A stretch of DNA of 64,000 nucleotides from Neoconidiobolus thromboides FSU 785 (GCA_025603075.1 MU626260.1:248001-312000), one strand, 5' to 3'; counted from the first letter of the stretch, positions 1 to 13,661 are shown. Notes: generated by a model not told the origin, from the sequence alone. Numbers and translations are program-made.

Positions 1-381
1 AAGGAAACCAATCAAATCATTGCTAAACTTAAGACCTCCCGCACTATTCAATTTGTTGACTGGTCTCCATGTGGTTTCAAGGTTGGTATTAACAACCGTA
101 CCCCATCTGTCTTCCCAGACTCTGAACAAGCTCATGTGCCACGTGCTGTCTGTGCTCTTTCTAACAACACTGCTATTGCTGAAGCTTGGTCTCGTCTTGA
201 CCATAAATTCGATCTTATGTACGCCAAACGTGCTTTCGTACATTGGTATGTTGGTGAAGGTATGGAAGAAGGAGAATTTTCTGAAGCCAGAGAAGATCTT
301 GCTGCCCTTGAAAGAGATTACCAAGAAGTCGCTGTCGATTCTGCTGATCAAAACGATGAAGTTGTTGAAGATGACTATTAA
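1..381 (+). CDS. TUB1: alpha-tubulin, C-terminal part (5' end outside window)
   Basis: The frame is open from base 1 and ends in TAA at 379-381, giving the last 126 residues of an alpha-tubulin, the microtubule subunit that binds GTP non-exchangeably. Recognisable stretches are [17 protein letters not shown], the [16 protein letters not shown] segment, and the near-invariant [20 protein letters not shown] followed by [13 protein letters not shown]. This is alpha and not beta because of the [21 protein letters not shown] signature in helices H11-H12. The acidic tail is short and ends Asp-Asp-Tyr, so a terminal tyrosine (the substrate of tyrosination cycles elsewhere) is kept, with aspartates where many alpha-tubulins have glutamates. 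Codon use is richer in C-ending codons than in neighbouring genes, as expected for a highly expressed gene. The start and upstream exons lie left of the window. Confidence 0.97.
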   Translation, partial: KETNQIIAKLKTSRTIQFVDWSPCGFKVGINNRTPSVFPDSEQAHVPRAVCALSNNTAIAEAWSRLDHKFDLMYAKRAFVHWYVGEGMEEGEFSEAREDLAALERDYQEVAVDSADQNDEVVEDDY

Positions 382-749
382 ATATTTTGGAAATAAATTA
401 TTGCTAGTTTGCTTAAGTGATATTCTTGTAATCAGAAATTTAGTTTTTTGTTCATTTAATATATCAATAGATTAAAAAGATCGAAAAGAGTATACTAATT
501 GTTTATAAGTAAATTACAATAGTTGCTAAAGAGTGTATAGCTTTATGAATTTAAAAGGAACCCTATAAATGGAGAATAATAATAAAAATATAACAGCCAT
601 TTAAAGTTCAACTAAGAAAATATAATAATCATGAAAATAAAACTAATCAAATAAAATGGTTTAAGATTACTCTGTATTATAAATAAGGCTTACTAAAATT
701 ATAACATTTTTATTGTAAAGAAGGAATATAATAAAATAAAGGAAATAAT
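382..749. other. intergenic, no gene seen
   Basis: Downstream flank of the tubulin gene. It is AT-rich with stops in all frames, and I see nothing beyond probable 3' UTR sequence. Confidence 0.6.
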
Positions 750-849
750 TAAAGGTGTCTTTTTGGTTTTATCACTTTTTCCATTTTTTAAGCGCTGTTT
801 AAGTGGAAAAATTATTAGTAAAATTATTAAACAAAAGTATATCCCTCCA
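750..849 (+). mobile_element. foldback MITE copy 1 (degraded)
   Basis: Keeps the family core: CTTTTTCCATTTTTTAAGCG, then AAGTGGAAAA and TTAGTAAAATT, ending ATATCCCTCC. The left terminal repeat is reduced to GGTGTC. It lies 70 bp upstream of the tRNA-Lys gene. Confidence 0.75.
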
Positions 850-920
850 ACTTGAGAATGATAATCTTCAATTTGAATTTATTTATAATAACAGCTGGTA
901 TTTCTCAATAATTAATAGGC

Positions 921-993
921 GCCTGATTAGCTCAGTCGGTAGAGCATGAGACTTTTAATCTCAGGGTCATGGGTTCGAGCCCCATATCAGGCT
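921..993 (+). tRNA. tRNA-Lys (anticodon TTT)
   Basis: Full cloverleaf: acceptor GCCTGAT pairs with ATCAGGC, the D stem is GCTC/GAGC, the anticodon stem TGAGA/TCTCA encloses CTTTTAA (anticodon TTT), and the T arm is ATGGG-TTCGAGC-CCCAT. There is no intron. The discriminator base is T. Confidence 0.95.
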
Positions 994-1055
994 ACAAAGA
1001 TAGTCAATATTTTTGAAAGTAAATATTTTTTTGTTTGAAAATAAAATTAGTTTAT

Positions 1056-4000
1056 TTAAAGTTTTAAATGGGATATCCAAGCAGCTAAATAATCTTGATT
1101 CTGGTTTTCAGTATCTAAATTTTGGATTAAATTCGATAAATCAGCCAATAAAGCTAATGGCAATTCTTCTTGATTACTCTCAATCTTATGAATCTCATCA
1201 AACTCATTTGCTTTCTTTTCTGCTAATTGGATGACCTGATAATTTTTATATTTAATTAGTATAACTAAATTATACATCAGCTTATTAATAACTTACCAAA
1301 TCCGGGATTCCTGCCATGGATGCTACATTCATACCATAAGACTTAAGAAAACATTAATATATTGTAACTATTATTCCTTTATAAAAATTCACCTTGTTGC
1401 AAACCCCTTGTTTAAGTTTATATAAGAATTGAACCTTGTTTGAATTTGGTAACACTAAACAATCCATATGCATCATTTTAATTTTAGGATAATTGATAAA
1501 TTCGTTTGTTAGCATATGATAATGGGTAGAAAATAAGCCAAGGCATTGAATCTTTTGCAATAAGTAATATAGAACCGAATAAGCAATAGAATACCTAAAT
1601 ATTTAATTAAATATTTAATGAATTTCGATAATAAACAAGTTTACCCATCAAAAGTAGATGTACCTCTACCAAGCTCATCTAAAATAATTAATGAATTTTT
1701 GGTTGCTTCTTTTAAAATTCGACTCGTTTCTGAAAGCTCTACCATAAAGGTGGATTGCCCAGCTAATATATTATCATTAGCACCTAAAAAAATTAATGAT
1801 TATTCTAAATCAATTCAACTAAATAGCTACCAATTCTAGTAAAGATACTATCAAACGGAGTTAACTCACAGTACTCTGCTGGTACAAAACAACCCACTTG
1901 AGCCATAATAATGATAATACATATCTTAAATATTAATATTACTACTATATACTCATAGATAAAAACGACTTACTTGTCTTAAAATAGTTGATTTACCACC
2001 CATATTCGGTCCAGTTAATAACAAAACATTAGGGTCACTACCTCCAAGTTTAACATCATTAGGAATAAAATCAGTGCTAAACAAAATTAATATTGAATAA
2101 CCGATCAAAAACGATTTTACCTTTGAAACAAACAAGGATGCCTAGCATTAACTAATTTGAAGTGAGAATCTGAAGTAGCAGGATCTTTAAATTTAGGACG
2201 AGTACAAGGCTCTAAAATCTTGTTTGAGTATTTTATATTAGCTCAAATAATTTTAGCTTACCTCCAATTAAGATAGCTGCTTTATAAAAAGAAAAGATAG
2301 CATCTAAAGTAGATAAAGCATTTACAGCTTTCATCCAAGTTTTGTAATTTTGATCAAATTTAAACAAAACTTCTCTTTGGATCTCTTTTAAAATACCTGT
2401 TCTTATCTCTTTTGTCTCTTCATATTCTTTTACTAATTTAATCGTAAATGGAGTTCTATATCTTTTAACTGCCTATTAATTAATAATAGTTAGTTACCAT
2501 TCGTATTTGACTTTTTATAAATTACTTTCGTTTGAGATACTTTAATCCAATTATTTGGTATCTTAAGATCAGCAGGGGCTTCTATTAAACATACTTCTCT
2601 GTTAATATCCTTATAAACTAATTTTTGATTCCTAAATATGGTTAATTTTAAGTTTTATAAGATAAATTACATTATTACTTTAATGCCTTCTTTTGTTCAT
2701 TTAAATATACTTGAAATTGAGTTTCAACCTCTTTAATTTTATTTTCTATATTATCATATTTCTGTTCCACTCCGGCAAATGGTACAACAATACCTATTAT
2801 ATCTAATTTCTTGTATCAAAAATTATCAATAGTTGGGTTACCTTCTTTAATCGCAAGCTCATGATCAAATCCAAGTTCAAAATAACTTAATTTTTCAGTA
2901 AGATCTGGAAAGTCATTGACTATTTTTTTTAATAATAAAGATTGAGAATTCGTTAACAATGGTTTCAATTCATTAAAGATTAACTAAAAATTAATTGATA
3001 TTAAAATAATAATAATGATATAATCAAATTTTACTTGAATTTCTTTAAATGCTTTAATTACAGTTAATAACTGTTTGATATTTATAGAACCTGCATGGAT
3101 TCTTGATAATATTCTTTCCAAATCTGGTATTCCTACCAATCGTTTTGAAAATTCTATAATAATGTAAATACAATTGTATCATCTTATATTATATTATATA
3201 TTACCTTGGATTTCCATATCATCCATAATACATTGAATAGCATCCAATCTTTGATTAATTAAGTTGATATCTCTTAATGGATGACATATCCATAATTTAA
3301 CCAATCTCTTACCACTTGGTGTCACGGCATGATTTATTAGATTAAATAAAGTACCCTCTTTACCTTCATCTGAATTTTCTAGTATTTGTAAATTTATCAA
3401 AGTTTGTCCATCTAATAATAATGTGTTTTTTGACCATTTATCTTGCAAAGTATGAATATTTTTTAAACTGATCAAATCCTTATCTAATTTTAAGGTTTGC
3501 AAGTAATAAGTTAAACCTCCAAAAGCAGAAAGTGACAACTGATCCTTCATAATTTCATTTAATGCGAGTGGCCACTGCGTTACATCTTCTGTACCAAAAT
3601 ATTGATTCCTTTTAATCTCCATTAAAGTATTAGTATGATCATAGAACTCCAACTCAGGCGCAATTGGATTTTTTAAAACATCTGGTAAGTATAATTTAAG
3701 TAACTTTAATACACTATTTGTTATTCTTCCCTTTTCATATACGATTTCTTTTGGTTTATATTGCAAAAAAAATGTTTCTAATTTCGATAATTGAGCATCA
3801 TCATAGATTGCACCAATTCTAAACTCTGCCATTGAAGTATCAACTAAAGCAACCCCAAATGAATTGTTGACTTGTTTGAGTGCTAAACAATAATTTGATT
3901 CATCATTACGTATCATATTGGAGTCCACTAAGGTACCTTTTGTTAATATCGAAGTTAATTCTCTTCGAATAACATTTTCTGTTTTTCTACCTTTGTTTTC

Positions 4001-5381
4001 TTTTTCTCTTAATGTTTTACCAACTGCAGATTCCATTTGATCTACTTTGGCTACTTTGTATCCTTGAGCAATAAACTTGCCTGCCCAAAACTCAAAGTTG
4101 CCTTCTGGAAATCCTGCCATCTTCATATTGACTCGATCGGTGACTTTTAAATCAAACTTTTGATGGCCAATAATAGCATCATCTTCGTATAACTCATAAA
4201 ATTTACCCTTTTTAAAGAATACTACAGTATCATAATGTGTGGATTTAATCTCCCAAAATTGACGCTCAAATGGTGTAAATTTATTCCATGCACTCTGTGG
4301 GATATATAATGTTCGAATATCATAATCTGGATGATCTAGTTTTATTTGATTATCACCCATTTCGTTATTATGTTTATTATCCTACCTGGCGGATTTTTAT
4401 TCGCATCTAATACGTTGACTAACCAAGGATATCTTTCTTCAGCATTATTTTTTAATTTCTAAGACTGTTAATAAATTTATCGAATATTTGAATATAATCT
4501 TACACTAGGTGTGAATCCACTGTCCTTTTTAGTAACACCACCAGAAGCGAAATTCTGTAAAAATTAAATAAAGCATTAAATAAATAAAATACTGCTTTTA
4601 CCCGTAATCTATTAGACCCAGATTTAGGTGAGCTATTTGCCTTTAAATTTTAATTAATTATTTTTTCTTATTACAATAAAAATAGTTACTTGATTAACAA
4701 TTGTTGGACTTTCTTTAACTTTAATAGTTTCTACTTTTTTATCAAGTTGATTGAGAAAATTGGCTAATGAAAAATAAATTTTGATTAAAATTATTTAAAG
4801 GGGATCTTACATATATCCCTTTCTTCATCTGTATCCATATCAAGATCAAAATCTTCTTTAATAATCTTACTTCGTGGTTCATCTTTATACTCTTTATCGC
4901 TGTCTACTTGTTTTTGCTAAATAACTATGTTTTGTCATGACGAAAACTTACCTTGGTTCTCTTCATCACTGGAATACAAATATTTAATAGCCCTTGTTTG
5001 TCTTCCACTCTATAATTATGTTTTAATCGTTTCTTCATTACATTTTTCATTTCATTTTACCCTAGTTTTTATCACCTCTTCTTCTATCGCTGGTTCAATA
5101 CCATCACCCATATCATCGTCATTTACTTTACTCAAATTTAAATCAAATTTTTGTCTTGTTTTAGATAGTTTATCATCTCCAGTCATATTCTCCCCATTTC
5201 TGTTTCCATATTTATTTTCTTCTTTACCAAGGTCTGAAGGCTTTTTTTCAATCTTAGTAAAAAAAGATAAAAGCGAAGTTTGAACACTTTTCTTTCCCCC
5301 GTCTCGTTGACTACCATTACTTGGTTGTGAGTTGGCTTTTGATGGAGTTCGATTTGGTGTAATGATTTTTTTTGGATCCAT
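1056..5381 (-). CDS. MSH6: DNA mismatch repair ATPase MSH6, many introns
   Basis: MutS family subunit that pairs with MSH2 (MutS-alpha) to recognise base mismatches and small loops in nuclear DNA. From the start at 5381 the protein reads [15 protein letters not shown], with a PCNA-binding box QTSLLSFF at about residues 34-41. The mismatch-binding domain has [14 protein letters not shown] (the Phe-x-Glu motif), followed by connector, lever and clamp regions. The ATPase has [13 protein letters not shown] (Walker A, near 2000-2030) and [16 protein letters not shown] (Walker B, near 1640-1690). The last exon ends KL-stop at 1056. Coding is split by roughly 15 short introns. One intron near 4315-4365 contains an in-frame ATG (4360) that makes a false start; splicing it out gives [20 protein letters not shown], which fits yeast Msh6. 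Exon borders elsewhere are approximate. Confidence 0.93.
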
Positions 5382-5755
5382 TGATGATATAAAAACAAAA
5401 CAAATTTCGAGTATTTTTGAGTTTTTAAGCATTTTAAAAAATAGCAAATTGAATCTAATCTTTAACTTATTAGGTAGATTCATAGTTAAGCTACTATTTG
5501 ATTATTTGAAATGATTGAAGATTAGCCAAAAAAATCAAAATGAATAATACTAATTTAATTTAATTTACATTTATTTATATCAGTAGTTTATTAAATAAAT
5601 TTTTAAGTTATAGAAAATAAATATAACATTTATCAACCTTGTCACCAAACCTTATAATTCCCCATGAAAGTGAAAAACAAAACTATACTTAAAATATTTA
5701 GTAAACAATTTGGGTTTATTAAATAATACTAAAAACCTTATTAACCACTTAGAAC
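5382..5755. other. intergenic between PRP4 kinase and MSH6
   Basis: AT-rich spacer holding the 5' flank of MSH6 and the 3' flank of the kinase gene. No gene or clear element seen. Confidence 0.6.
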
Positions 5756-7223
<1,468 letters not shown>

Positions 7224-7290
7224 ACTAATTAAAAAAATTATTTCCGATTTCAATTTATAGTCAACTTGTGCTAAGGGGTTTTGATCTAAT

Positions 7291-7419
7291 TTAATTGGCT
7301 ACCTTTGCAAAGCCCAAAAGAGAGTCAGTTAAAGTTGGTGCTTGATTGGACAAATTAGGTATGGTAGAATAGTATTGGCCAATATGCCTTTTATGCCTTA
7401 GTACTTGATCAATTTGCAT
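7291..7419 (-). other. short upstream ORF, 42 codons, uncertain
   Basis: Frame starts MQIDQVLRHKRHIGQYYS and contains LSNQAPTLTDSLLGFAK before a stop. A good donor (AAG|GTAGCC) lies at its end, but no acceptor joins it in frame to the kinase gene beginning 68 bp downstream. It could be a small separate peptide, an upstream ORF in the kinase leader, or an exon of an unrecognised gene. Composition looks coding; I do not recognise it. Confidence 0.3.
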
Positions 7420-7746
7420 TAGAAGAGGATAAAACCACGATGATTTTAACAGTAAAATATAGATTTAACCACCTTTATTAAAATATTAGAACTTCATATT
7501 GAGAACTTTATTTATTTTTATTTTTATTTTTAAAACATACTTACAATGTGTATTAATAATATTGAATTATTGATTATTTTTAACAATTTAAATACTAATA
7601 TAATAATAAAATAGATATTGAACGATAAATAATTTTAATTCAAAAAGCAAAAATTTTATTTCAAAAATAAAATCCAAGTTGATTTAAAGTATAATATATA
7701 TTGAATAGTGATAAAGATGCTCCATTATAAAAAAATGGTATTTAAG

Positions 7747-9007
7747 TTACCATTGAAACTCCCCAGTAGCTTTAGAGAATAAATATTCTTTTCCATTAAC
7801 AAGAATAATACCATCTTTAAGATTGCATCTCCATCTGTTTTTAGTACGTGATACCTAAACGTCTATTAGATCATTTTATGGTATTAAATATTATAATACT
7901 TTATCGTATTGACAAAGGATAATATGTTCAGCACTATCTTTATCTCCATCTTCTCCTTCATCCTCTTCAGAATCATCTAGATCAGAATTAATTGCATCCT
8001 AATTAAATTAAAATATAATTTTAAATTTAAAAAAACATTAATACATCTTCTTCGTCATCTTCACCACCCTCTCCCTCTAATTGATTCAAGTTTTTGTTTC
8101 CATACTTTTCCATTATTTTCTTGTTTAAAATTTTATCTGCTTCCTAAAATAAATTTAATTAATTTGTCACAAAACTTACTATATTCATTCATACTTCTCT
8201 TGAAACCTTATCTTCATTAATGTTTTTTTCATTTTTCATTCCTGGTAAATCGTTTGCTCCATCTAACTGTGGTAATCTATTAATAGTTGGTTTTGAGTCC
8301 TTATAATATTCAGAGTTATTATTCGAGAAACTAGCATCCTGTGAATAATTATGGTAATCTGGTTTGTATGGTGCAGGAGCACTACGTTTAGTAAATAAAT
8401 CATCATTAGTTACTGCTGAATTACTGTGAGAAGGAAATGAACTGGTGTTATTGACATTGACTAAGTTTGCTAAATTGGCTGCTGCGTAGTTTTCTACATT
8501 TGGGTGAGGCTCCATTAGACTACTGTAGCTTATAGAAGTGGAGTTACTTGCTTGAGGGTATGTACGCTCTTGGGTGCTTATCTAACATAAATTGTTATTA
8601 ACTTATATCTCAGTTTTAAGCCAATTTACAGTATCGTAATATTTTGAATAGGTATCTTCTCCAGGTCCAGGTGGTGCTGGGTTGCTAGTTGATATAACTC
8701 GTGGTACAAAGGCATTGAAGTCCGCCACGTTTGAGTTTGATAACTTGGTCTCCCAGAGCTAAATATTAATTTAATATTGTGATAATAGTAAAATAACGTA
8801 TTTAAGTGGCCTTAATCATAACATTAAATTGATATAAAGTACCTTTTCTAATTCTTGTAAAACTGTTAAATCGATACCATTTTCTTCAAACTCCTTTTGG
8901 GCATTATTAAGAACTTCTTTCATAATATGACCATAAACCGTAGGCTTTTATAACTTAGCACAAATTTAAAACAAAATATAGTGTATTACCACAACAGTGT
9001 TTGACAT
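7747..9007 (-). CDS. TOA1: TFIIA large subunit (alpha/beta)
   Basis: General transcription factor IIA large subunit, which with TOA2 stabilises TBP on TATA DNA for RNA polymerase II initiation. Start at 9007: exon 1 is MSNTVV, spliced through a 47-nt intron to PTVYGHIMKEVLNNAQKEF, the N-terminal four-helix-bundle segment. The middle is a low-complexity Asn/Ser/Pro-rich linker (about 8190-8740), then an acidic stretch. The C-terminal beta-barrel segment is VSRTKNRWRCNLKDGIILV and NGKEYLFSKATGEFQW-stop, very close to the family consensus. Five or so introns split it. The order helix bundle, variable linker, acidic patch, barrel is that of TOA1. Confidence 0.92.
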
Positions 9008-9674
9008 TTTTACTTATTAGTCTAAATAAATATTGGTTTCTTTTTCTCTATCTCTTTTGAAAAGTTAATATTTATATTCCAAATTTTATCCACTTTTATG
9101 ATAAAATAAAAGGATAAGATATACTAATATCTTAACAACACCGTGTAATAAAATAGGTTAATACCTTTAACGAAGTAGCCCCAATATTTTTATATAAAAA
9201 TATTTGTGAGCTATTTAAGTATAAAAAACAATATCTAGTTTGTTTAAATACTCCAACCTGACACTCTCTTCCCATTTGAAAACTTAGCCATCCACTTAAA
9301 ATAATTGGTTCTTTTAAATCGCAGCTGAACTAAGCTAAATTACTCCCAATTAAATTCGTTAGGACTACAAAGTGCTGCGATGATTCGCAGCTATGAAAAG
9401 CTGATTAAAAATTAATATTAGATTAGTTGCTAAAAGTGAACTAGATAAGCTGAGTTTACAAGCTTTAAAAAGGTTTAACACTTGCTCTGGAAATAGCATG
9501 TTTTTTGTATTTTTTCATATTTTTCGTATAATAAATTTTAGATTGTGATATCAGTTTTATAACTTTAACTTATTGGAATGTTAATATGTATGTAGCGTTT
9601 CTACTTCATTATAAGGTGTTTTTCCTTTATATATAGTATTTTAAATGCTTTATTTTAATTTAATATAAAACTAT

Positions 9675-9782
9675 ATATGGGAATGCTTTTTTTGATTTCA
9701 TTACTTTTTCCACCTTTTAAGCGCTATTTGAGCGGAAAATTTGTTAGTAAAATTCTTATAATACAAGAATACATCCCCATAT
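9675..9782 (+). mobile_element. foldback MITE copy 2
   Basis: Begins TATATGGGAATGC, has TTTTCCACCTTTTAAGCGCT and GAGCGGAAAATTTGTTAGTA, and ends ACATCCCCATAT. It abuts copy 3 head to head at the shared CCCCATATGG. Confidence 0.85.
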
Positions 9783-9881
9783 GGAGATGTTTTTTATGTT
9801 AAGAATTTTACCAACAGTTTTTCCACTCATAGCGCTTAAAAGATGGAAAAAGTGATGAAGTCAAAAAAACACCCCCATATA
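9779..9881 (-). mobile_element. foldback MITE copy 3, inverted relative to copy 2
   Basis: Reads ATGGAGATGT ... TAGCGCTTAAAAGATGG ... ACACCCCCATAT, the reverse orientation of copy 2. With copy 2 it forms an imperfect palindrome of about 207 bp. Confidence 0.85.
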
Positions 9882-10537
9882 GTAATTTTTGTTAATTTTG
9901 ATTTTTTGTATATAGCACCGTTACTGAAAAATAAAGTTTAATTGTACTACATGATATAATAACATCTATTATTATATTGCTTCAATATTTAATGTTTTTG
10001 AGATTAACCTCTTTGTTGAAATATTCTATTGTGATAAAAATATTGCGATCAATAAATACTAGACTTTTTATTATAAAATTAAGGCTAAATGGAAAAACTA
10101 CATGTAAACATTTTAAAACAGCACTTTAGCCCATTAAAATTCGACTTTAAACAGAATATGTAACCTATAATATACATTATATCGTCGAAAGTATTATAAA
10201 CGTATTATGAATTCAAATAAACCACCTGATATTAAAGTAGAATCAATTTAGTTAAGCAAAAAATAAAAGGATATCTTATTATCATATGCCTCATACTATA
10301 CTTTTTATACGATAATTCATAAAATAGTGATATTTGTATGCTCAAGATGTTGACTTAATTTACAGTATGAATCTCTTTGATTTGAATATACTTGTGTAAT
10401 AACTAATCTTATATAGTATATTAAATTCGGGGAATTAAGTAATCCCATAAAGAATCATAAAATACTTAATTTAGTTACATCTATTGCGGAGAGATCCTAA
10501 TGTAAAAACAGTATAAAAGCATTCCACATCAAATGAG

Positions 10538-10680
10538 ATTGGTTGGTTTACATTTTGATGAGGTTGTTTCACTCAGCCTAAGCCAATAATGAATAGCTTG
10601 GTTGCTTTGAACCAATAAAATGCAGCCTTCTTTGAATCAAATCTGCTTTATCCATTTTACTACAAGTGCTTTCACCCAAT
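10538..10680. promoter_or_regulatory. CCAAT-box cluster upstream of DEF1
   Basis: Four CCAAT/ATTGG pentamers occur at 10538-10542 (inverse), 10583-10587, 10612-10616 and 10676-10680, about 140-280 bp before the DEF1 ATG, and a TATA-like ATATAAAAC lies near 10776. The spacing suggests HAP/NF-Y type binding, by inference. Confidence 0.45.
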
Positions 10681-10818
10681 AGGAGAATGTTATGACTCAA
10701 CATAAAAAGTGGAGGGAAAGATTGAAAATTTTTTAAGATCTATAACAGTGAAAACAATTCATTACCTAACCTTGGGAATATAAAACAACTGATATAAAAT
10801 AAAATAAATATAATAACA

Positions 10819-13661
10819 ATGTCTCATCGCGCCAGAAGTCAACGGAACTATTATCCTAGAAAATTAAGAGACGAGTCAGATGAAATCACTTTATTACGTG
10901 CTCGCTACTCTCAAATTTTAGCCTCATTAAACGAAATATTCCCAGATTGGTCTGATGAGGACCTTTTATATACGCTTCAAGACACTCAAGGAGACTTTGA
11001 ACTTGCTGTTTCTCGCATTTCAGAAGGTATTTAATATTGCTTTTAAATGTTTAGTTATTAATATTTTAGGATTCGCTACTCAATGGGGTGAGGTCAAAAC
11101 CCGCAAGCCTAAAAAAGAAAGCTTCACAGAACCAGCTGAAGAAATCCCTACTAAAATAGTCCGCTCACAAGAATCTAAGAAAGGCAAAGGTTCAATAAAC
11201 CAAAAGAATTTCAAAAATACAAAAAGTACTATATTTATTTTTAAAAACTTGTGATACTAATTTATTTTAGCTCCTATAAGTGAATCTGAGCGTAAATCAG
11301 CAAAAAGCACCTACCGAATAAATGATGAAGGCACACTCACACCATCCGAACAAGGAGCGAGTGATTCTGGTCAAAAGGAAGCAAATAGTTCTTCAACAAA
11401 GGTTCAAAATACACCTCCCGCAAGTACATGGGCATCAAGAATTGCTAAAGCAGCATCCAAAAGAGATACAGCCAATAGTAAACCAACTGCGATAAGGACA
11501 TCAAGTTCAGGTCAAGAAAACTCAGATGTTACGTCAAATAAACATACTAGGCAACCAAATTCCTCAGAGAATAACAGTTCTAATATAAACGATTTGAATG
11601 ATGAATCAGAATGGCCAACAACAAATGGAAAGTCAGAAACAGCAGTTAAAAAGGAAGCAAACCCCATTCCTGAAAATTCATGGGCTAAAATAGCAAGGTA
11701 AGTATAAAACTTTAAGTAGATAAAAGCACTTTTTTAATTCGAATTATAGTCGCTCACAGAAACCTAAACCTAAACCTAAACCAGAATCTGAGGTAGTAAC
11801 AAATGGGCAAGACAAGGAAGAAGGCAAACAAGGTTTGGTTGAATCATCAACTACTGAAGAAAAGAAACCAATCAATGAAGGAGCAAAAGTAACAAAAGTA
11901 ACAAAAGTAACAAAAGTAACGAAAGTAACGAAAGTAAAATCAGACGAGAGTGAAACTAATGAAAAAGAATCTAAGGAAACCTCAGAGCAAGAAAGTGTAA
12001 ATAATAAAATTCAAAGCTCAGATAAAAACGCTGAAGAACCTTTACCACTAAGGGAAATAGATCTTAGTAAGAACACTTCAAACGGAGGTGAAATTTGCTT
12101 AGATGAAGTTATGGCATCTATGCTCGAGGAAAAAGCTACCATCGGAAACGACACAACTAATCATTTGTCTAACGGAGACCAACATTCAAACTCATCGTCT
12201 CGCGGTAGTGAGAGTGGGGTTGTCCTTAATAAGTCTGTTGCCTCTAGAATAAGTGACGCTAGTGATAAACTTGATAAATTCGATAGAGTTGATAACCACG
12301 ATTCTGGCAATACCCAAGAAACTAGACAAGACAACGAATATCCAAAGTAATATACAGTTGTATTCATTTATTTATTTATTCTAATTTTTGTAGAACTCCC
12401 GAAACACTAAAGTCACCTGACACTTCAGTTAAGCAAGGTCCACCTGGAATTGCCTCAGCAGGCTCTGGTAAAGTACCTCCACCTGGCCTCCCGGTTGGCG
12501 GCCCACCAGGGATTCCAAACCCAGCCCGTGGTAATAGTAGACCTGTAGCTCCAGCTAGGCAAGCTAGTTTCACAGCAAATAGTTATAACGCAACTAACGA
12601 ACAGCAAACTCAACATGTATCCAACGAAGAAGTATCTAAACAGAACATCGAAGCCAATGAAAATGGCCATCAAAACGATGCTACTCTAACAGATAAAAAT
12701 GGTGACATAGAACCTAAATCTAATGTAACTTTTTTATTTAAACGAGTCAATCAATATTAATGCAATTTTAGGATCAAACATTTACTGAAACGCCCCAAAC
12801 GCAAAATGCCCAGACTCAAAACCATCAACCTCAAGGTCCACAAGGCAACCCAGAGGGCCCACATCAAAGTAACCCACAAGTCAACCAACAAGGTAATCCA
12901 CAAGGTAATCCACAAGGTAATCCACAAGGTAATCCACAAGGTAATCCACAAGGTAATCCACAAGAAAATCCAATGCATCCAACTCATTTCATCCATTATC
13001 CTGGATACCTTCCCCAACCTCATCTCCATGGTATGCATCCGCCACATATGCTTAATCAGGGTATGCCACAAGGTCAAAATAATTATATGCCATATTATGG
13101 CCAATACAACTATCCACCCGGCCATTATAACCCATATATGCATGGGAATAACTATACCCTTCAATTTGCACAAAAGTCTCTAGGAAATTATGAAGAAAAC
13201 GGAAATGGATTTAACCAAAATCAATCCAATACATCTCAAGAACCTAATGCATATAATCAAAACTTCCAAGGTAATCTAGGTTTAGTATATATATGTTAAT
13301 ATATTAATATTTTTTAGGTCAAAATAATGCATATGATAAGACAAAAGGCAAAGGATTTGAACAAGGTGGTAGCGAAGCATCCCACCCACCTCAACCAATG
13401 CCACCAATGGGTTACGGTGGCTTTCCATACGGTGGAATGCCATATCAACCTCAAGGAGTACCTAACGATGGATCTGTTTATTATCCACACCCATACTACC
13501 CTCAACAAAACCAAATGTTTGGATATCCTAATCAACAACCTGTCCCTCCTCATCTTCAACATATTCCTCCATATCATCAAAACCACGCCCCTCACCCTCA
13601 GCAACAGCAACACTACCATAATAATGCTAATACACGCTATCCTAACAACTGGTCTGGCTAG
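10819..13661 (+). CDS. DEF1: Def1-like RNA polymerase II degradation factor (CUE domain)
   Basis: Yeast Def1 promotes ubiquitin-dependent removal of stalled RNA polymerase II. Seven exons (10819-11026, 11070-11189, 11271-11697, 11750-12346, 12394-12724, 12772-13270, 13318-13661) sum to 2526 nt, 841 residues. A CUE ubiquitin-binding domain lies at about residues 28-70 (ASLNEIFPDWSDEDLLYTLQ), followed by ISEGFATQWGEVK, the signature that follows the CUE domain in Def1. Next is a Ser/Lys/Glu-rich middle with a KVT tandem repeat, then a Pro/Gln/Asn/His/Tyr-rich C-terminus with QGNP repeats and PPMGYGGFPYGGMPYQP-like low complexity, matching the activation-prone tail of Def1. The second donor may be GTTCAA at 11190 or a GTACTA further on; only the first was summed. 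Confidence 0.88.
11884..11936 (+). repeat. 9-bp coding tandem repeat (Lys-Val-Thr)
   Basis: About six copies of CAAAAGTAA with two A-to-G variants, translating to a KVT run inside DEF1. Confidence 0.85.
12889..12960 (+). repeat. 12-bp coding tandem repeat (Gln-Gly-Asn-Pro)
   Basis: Six perfect copies of CAAGGTAATCCA in DEF1, followed by a variant copy CAAGAAAATCCA. Perfect identity at nucleotide level points to recent slippage. Confidence 0.95.

Larger units (their letters stand above)
9008..10818. other. intergenic 1.8 kb with MITE pair and DEF1 promoter
   Basis: Lies between the divergent TOA1 and DEF1 genes. It contains a perfect 7-bp hairpin (GCTGCGA-TGAT-TCGCAGC, 9374-9391), two head-to-head foldback elements (9675-9881) and a CCAAT cluster next to DEF1. 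No protein gene seen. Confidence 0.6.

Noticed and set aside
4310-4360. ATG at 4360 as the start of MSH6
   Set aside because: It lies inside an intron; upstream exons continue the MSH6 alignment and supply a PCNA-binding box.
12757-13183. Overlapping ORFs on both strands over the DEF1 repeat
   Set aside because: They arise from the 12-bp tandem repeat being open in several frames; the QGNP frame alone joins to upstream and downstream exons.
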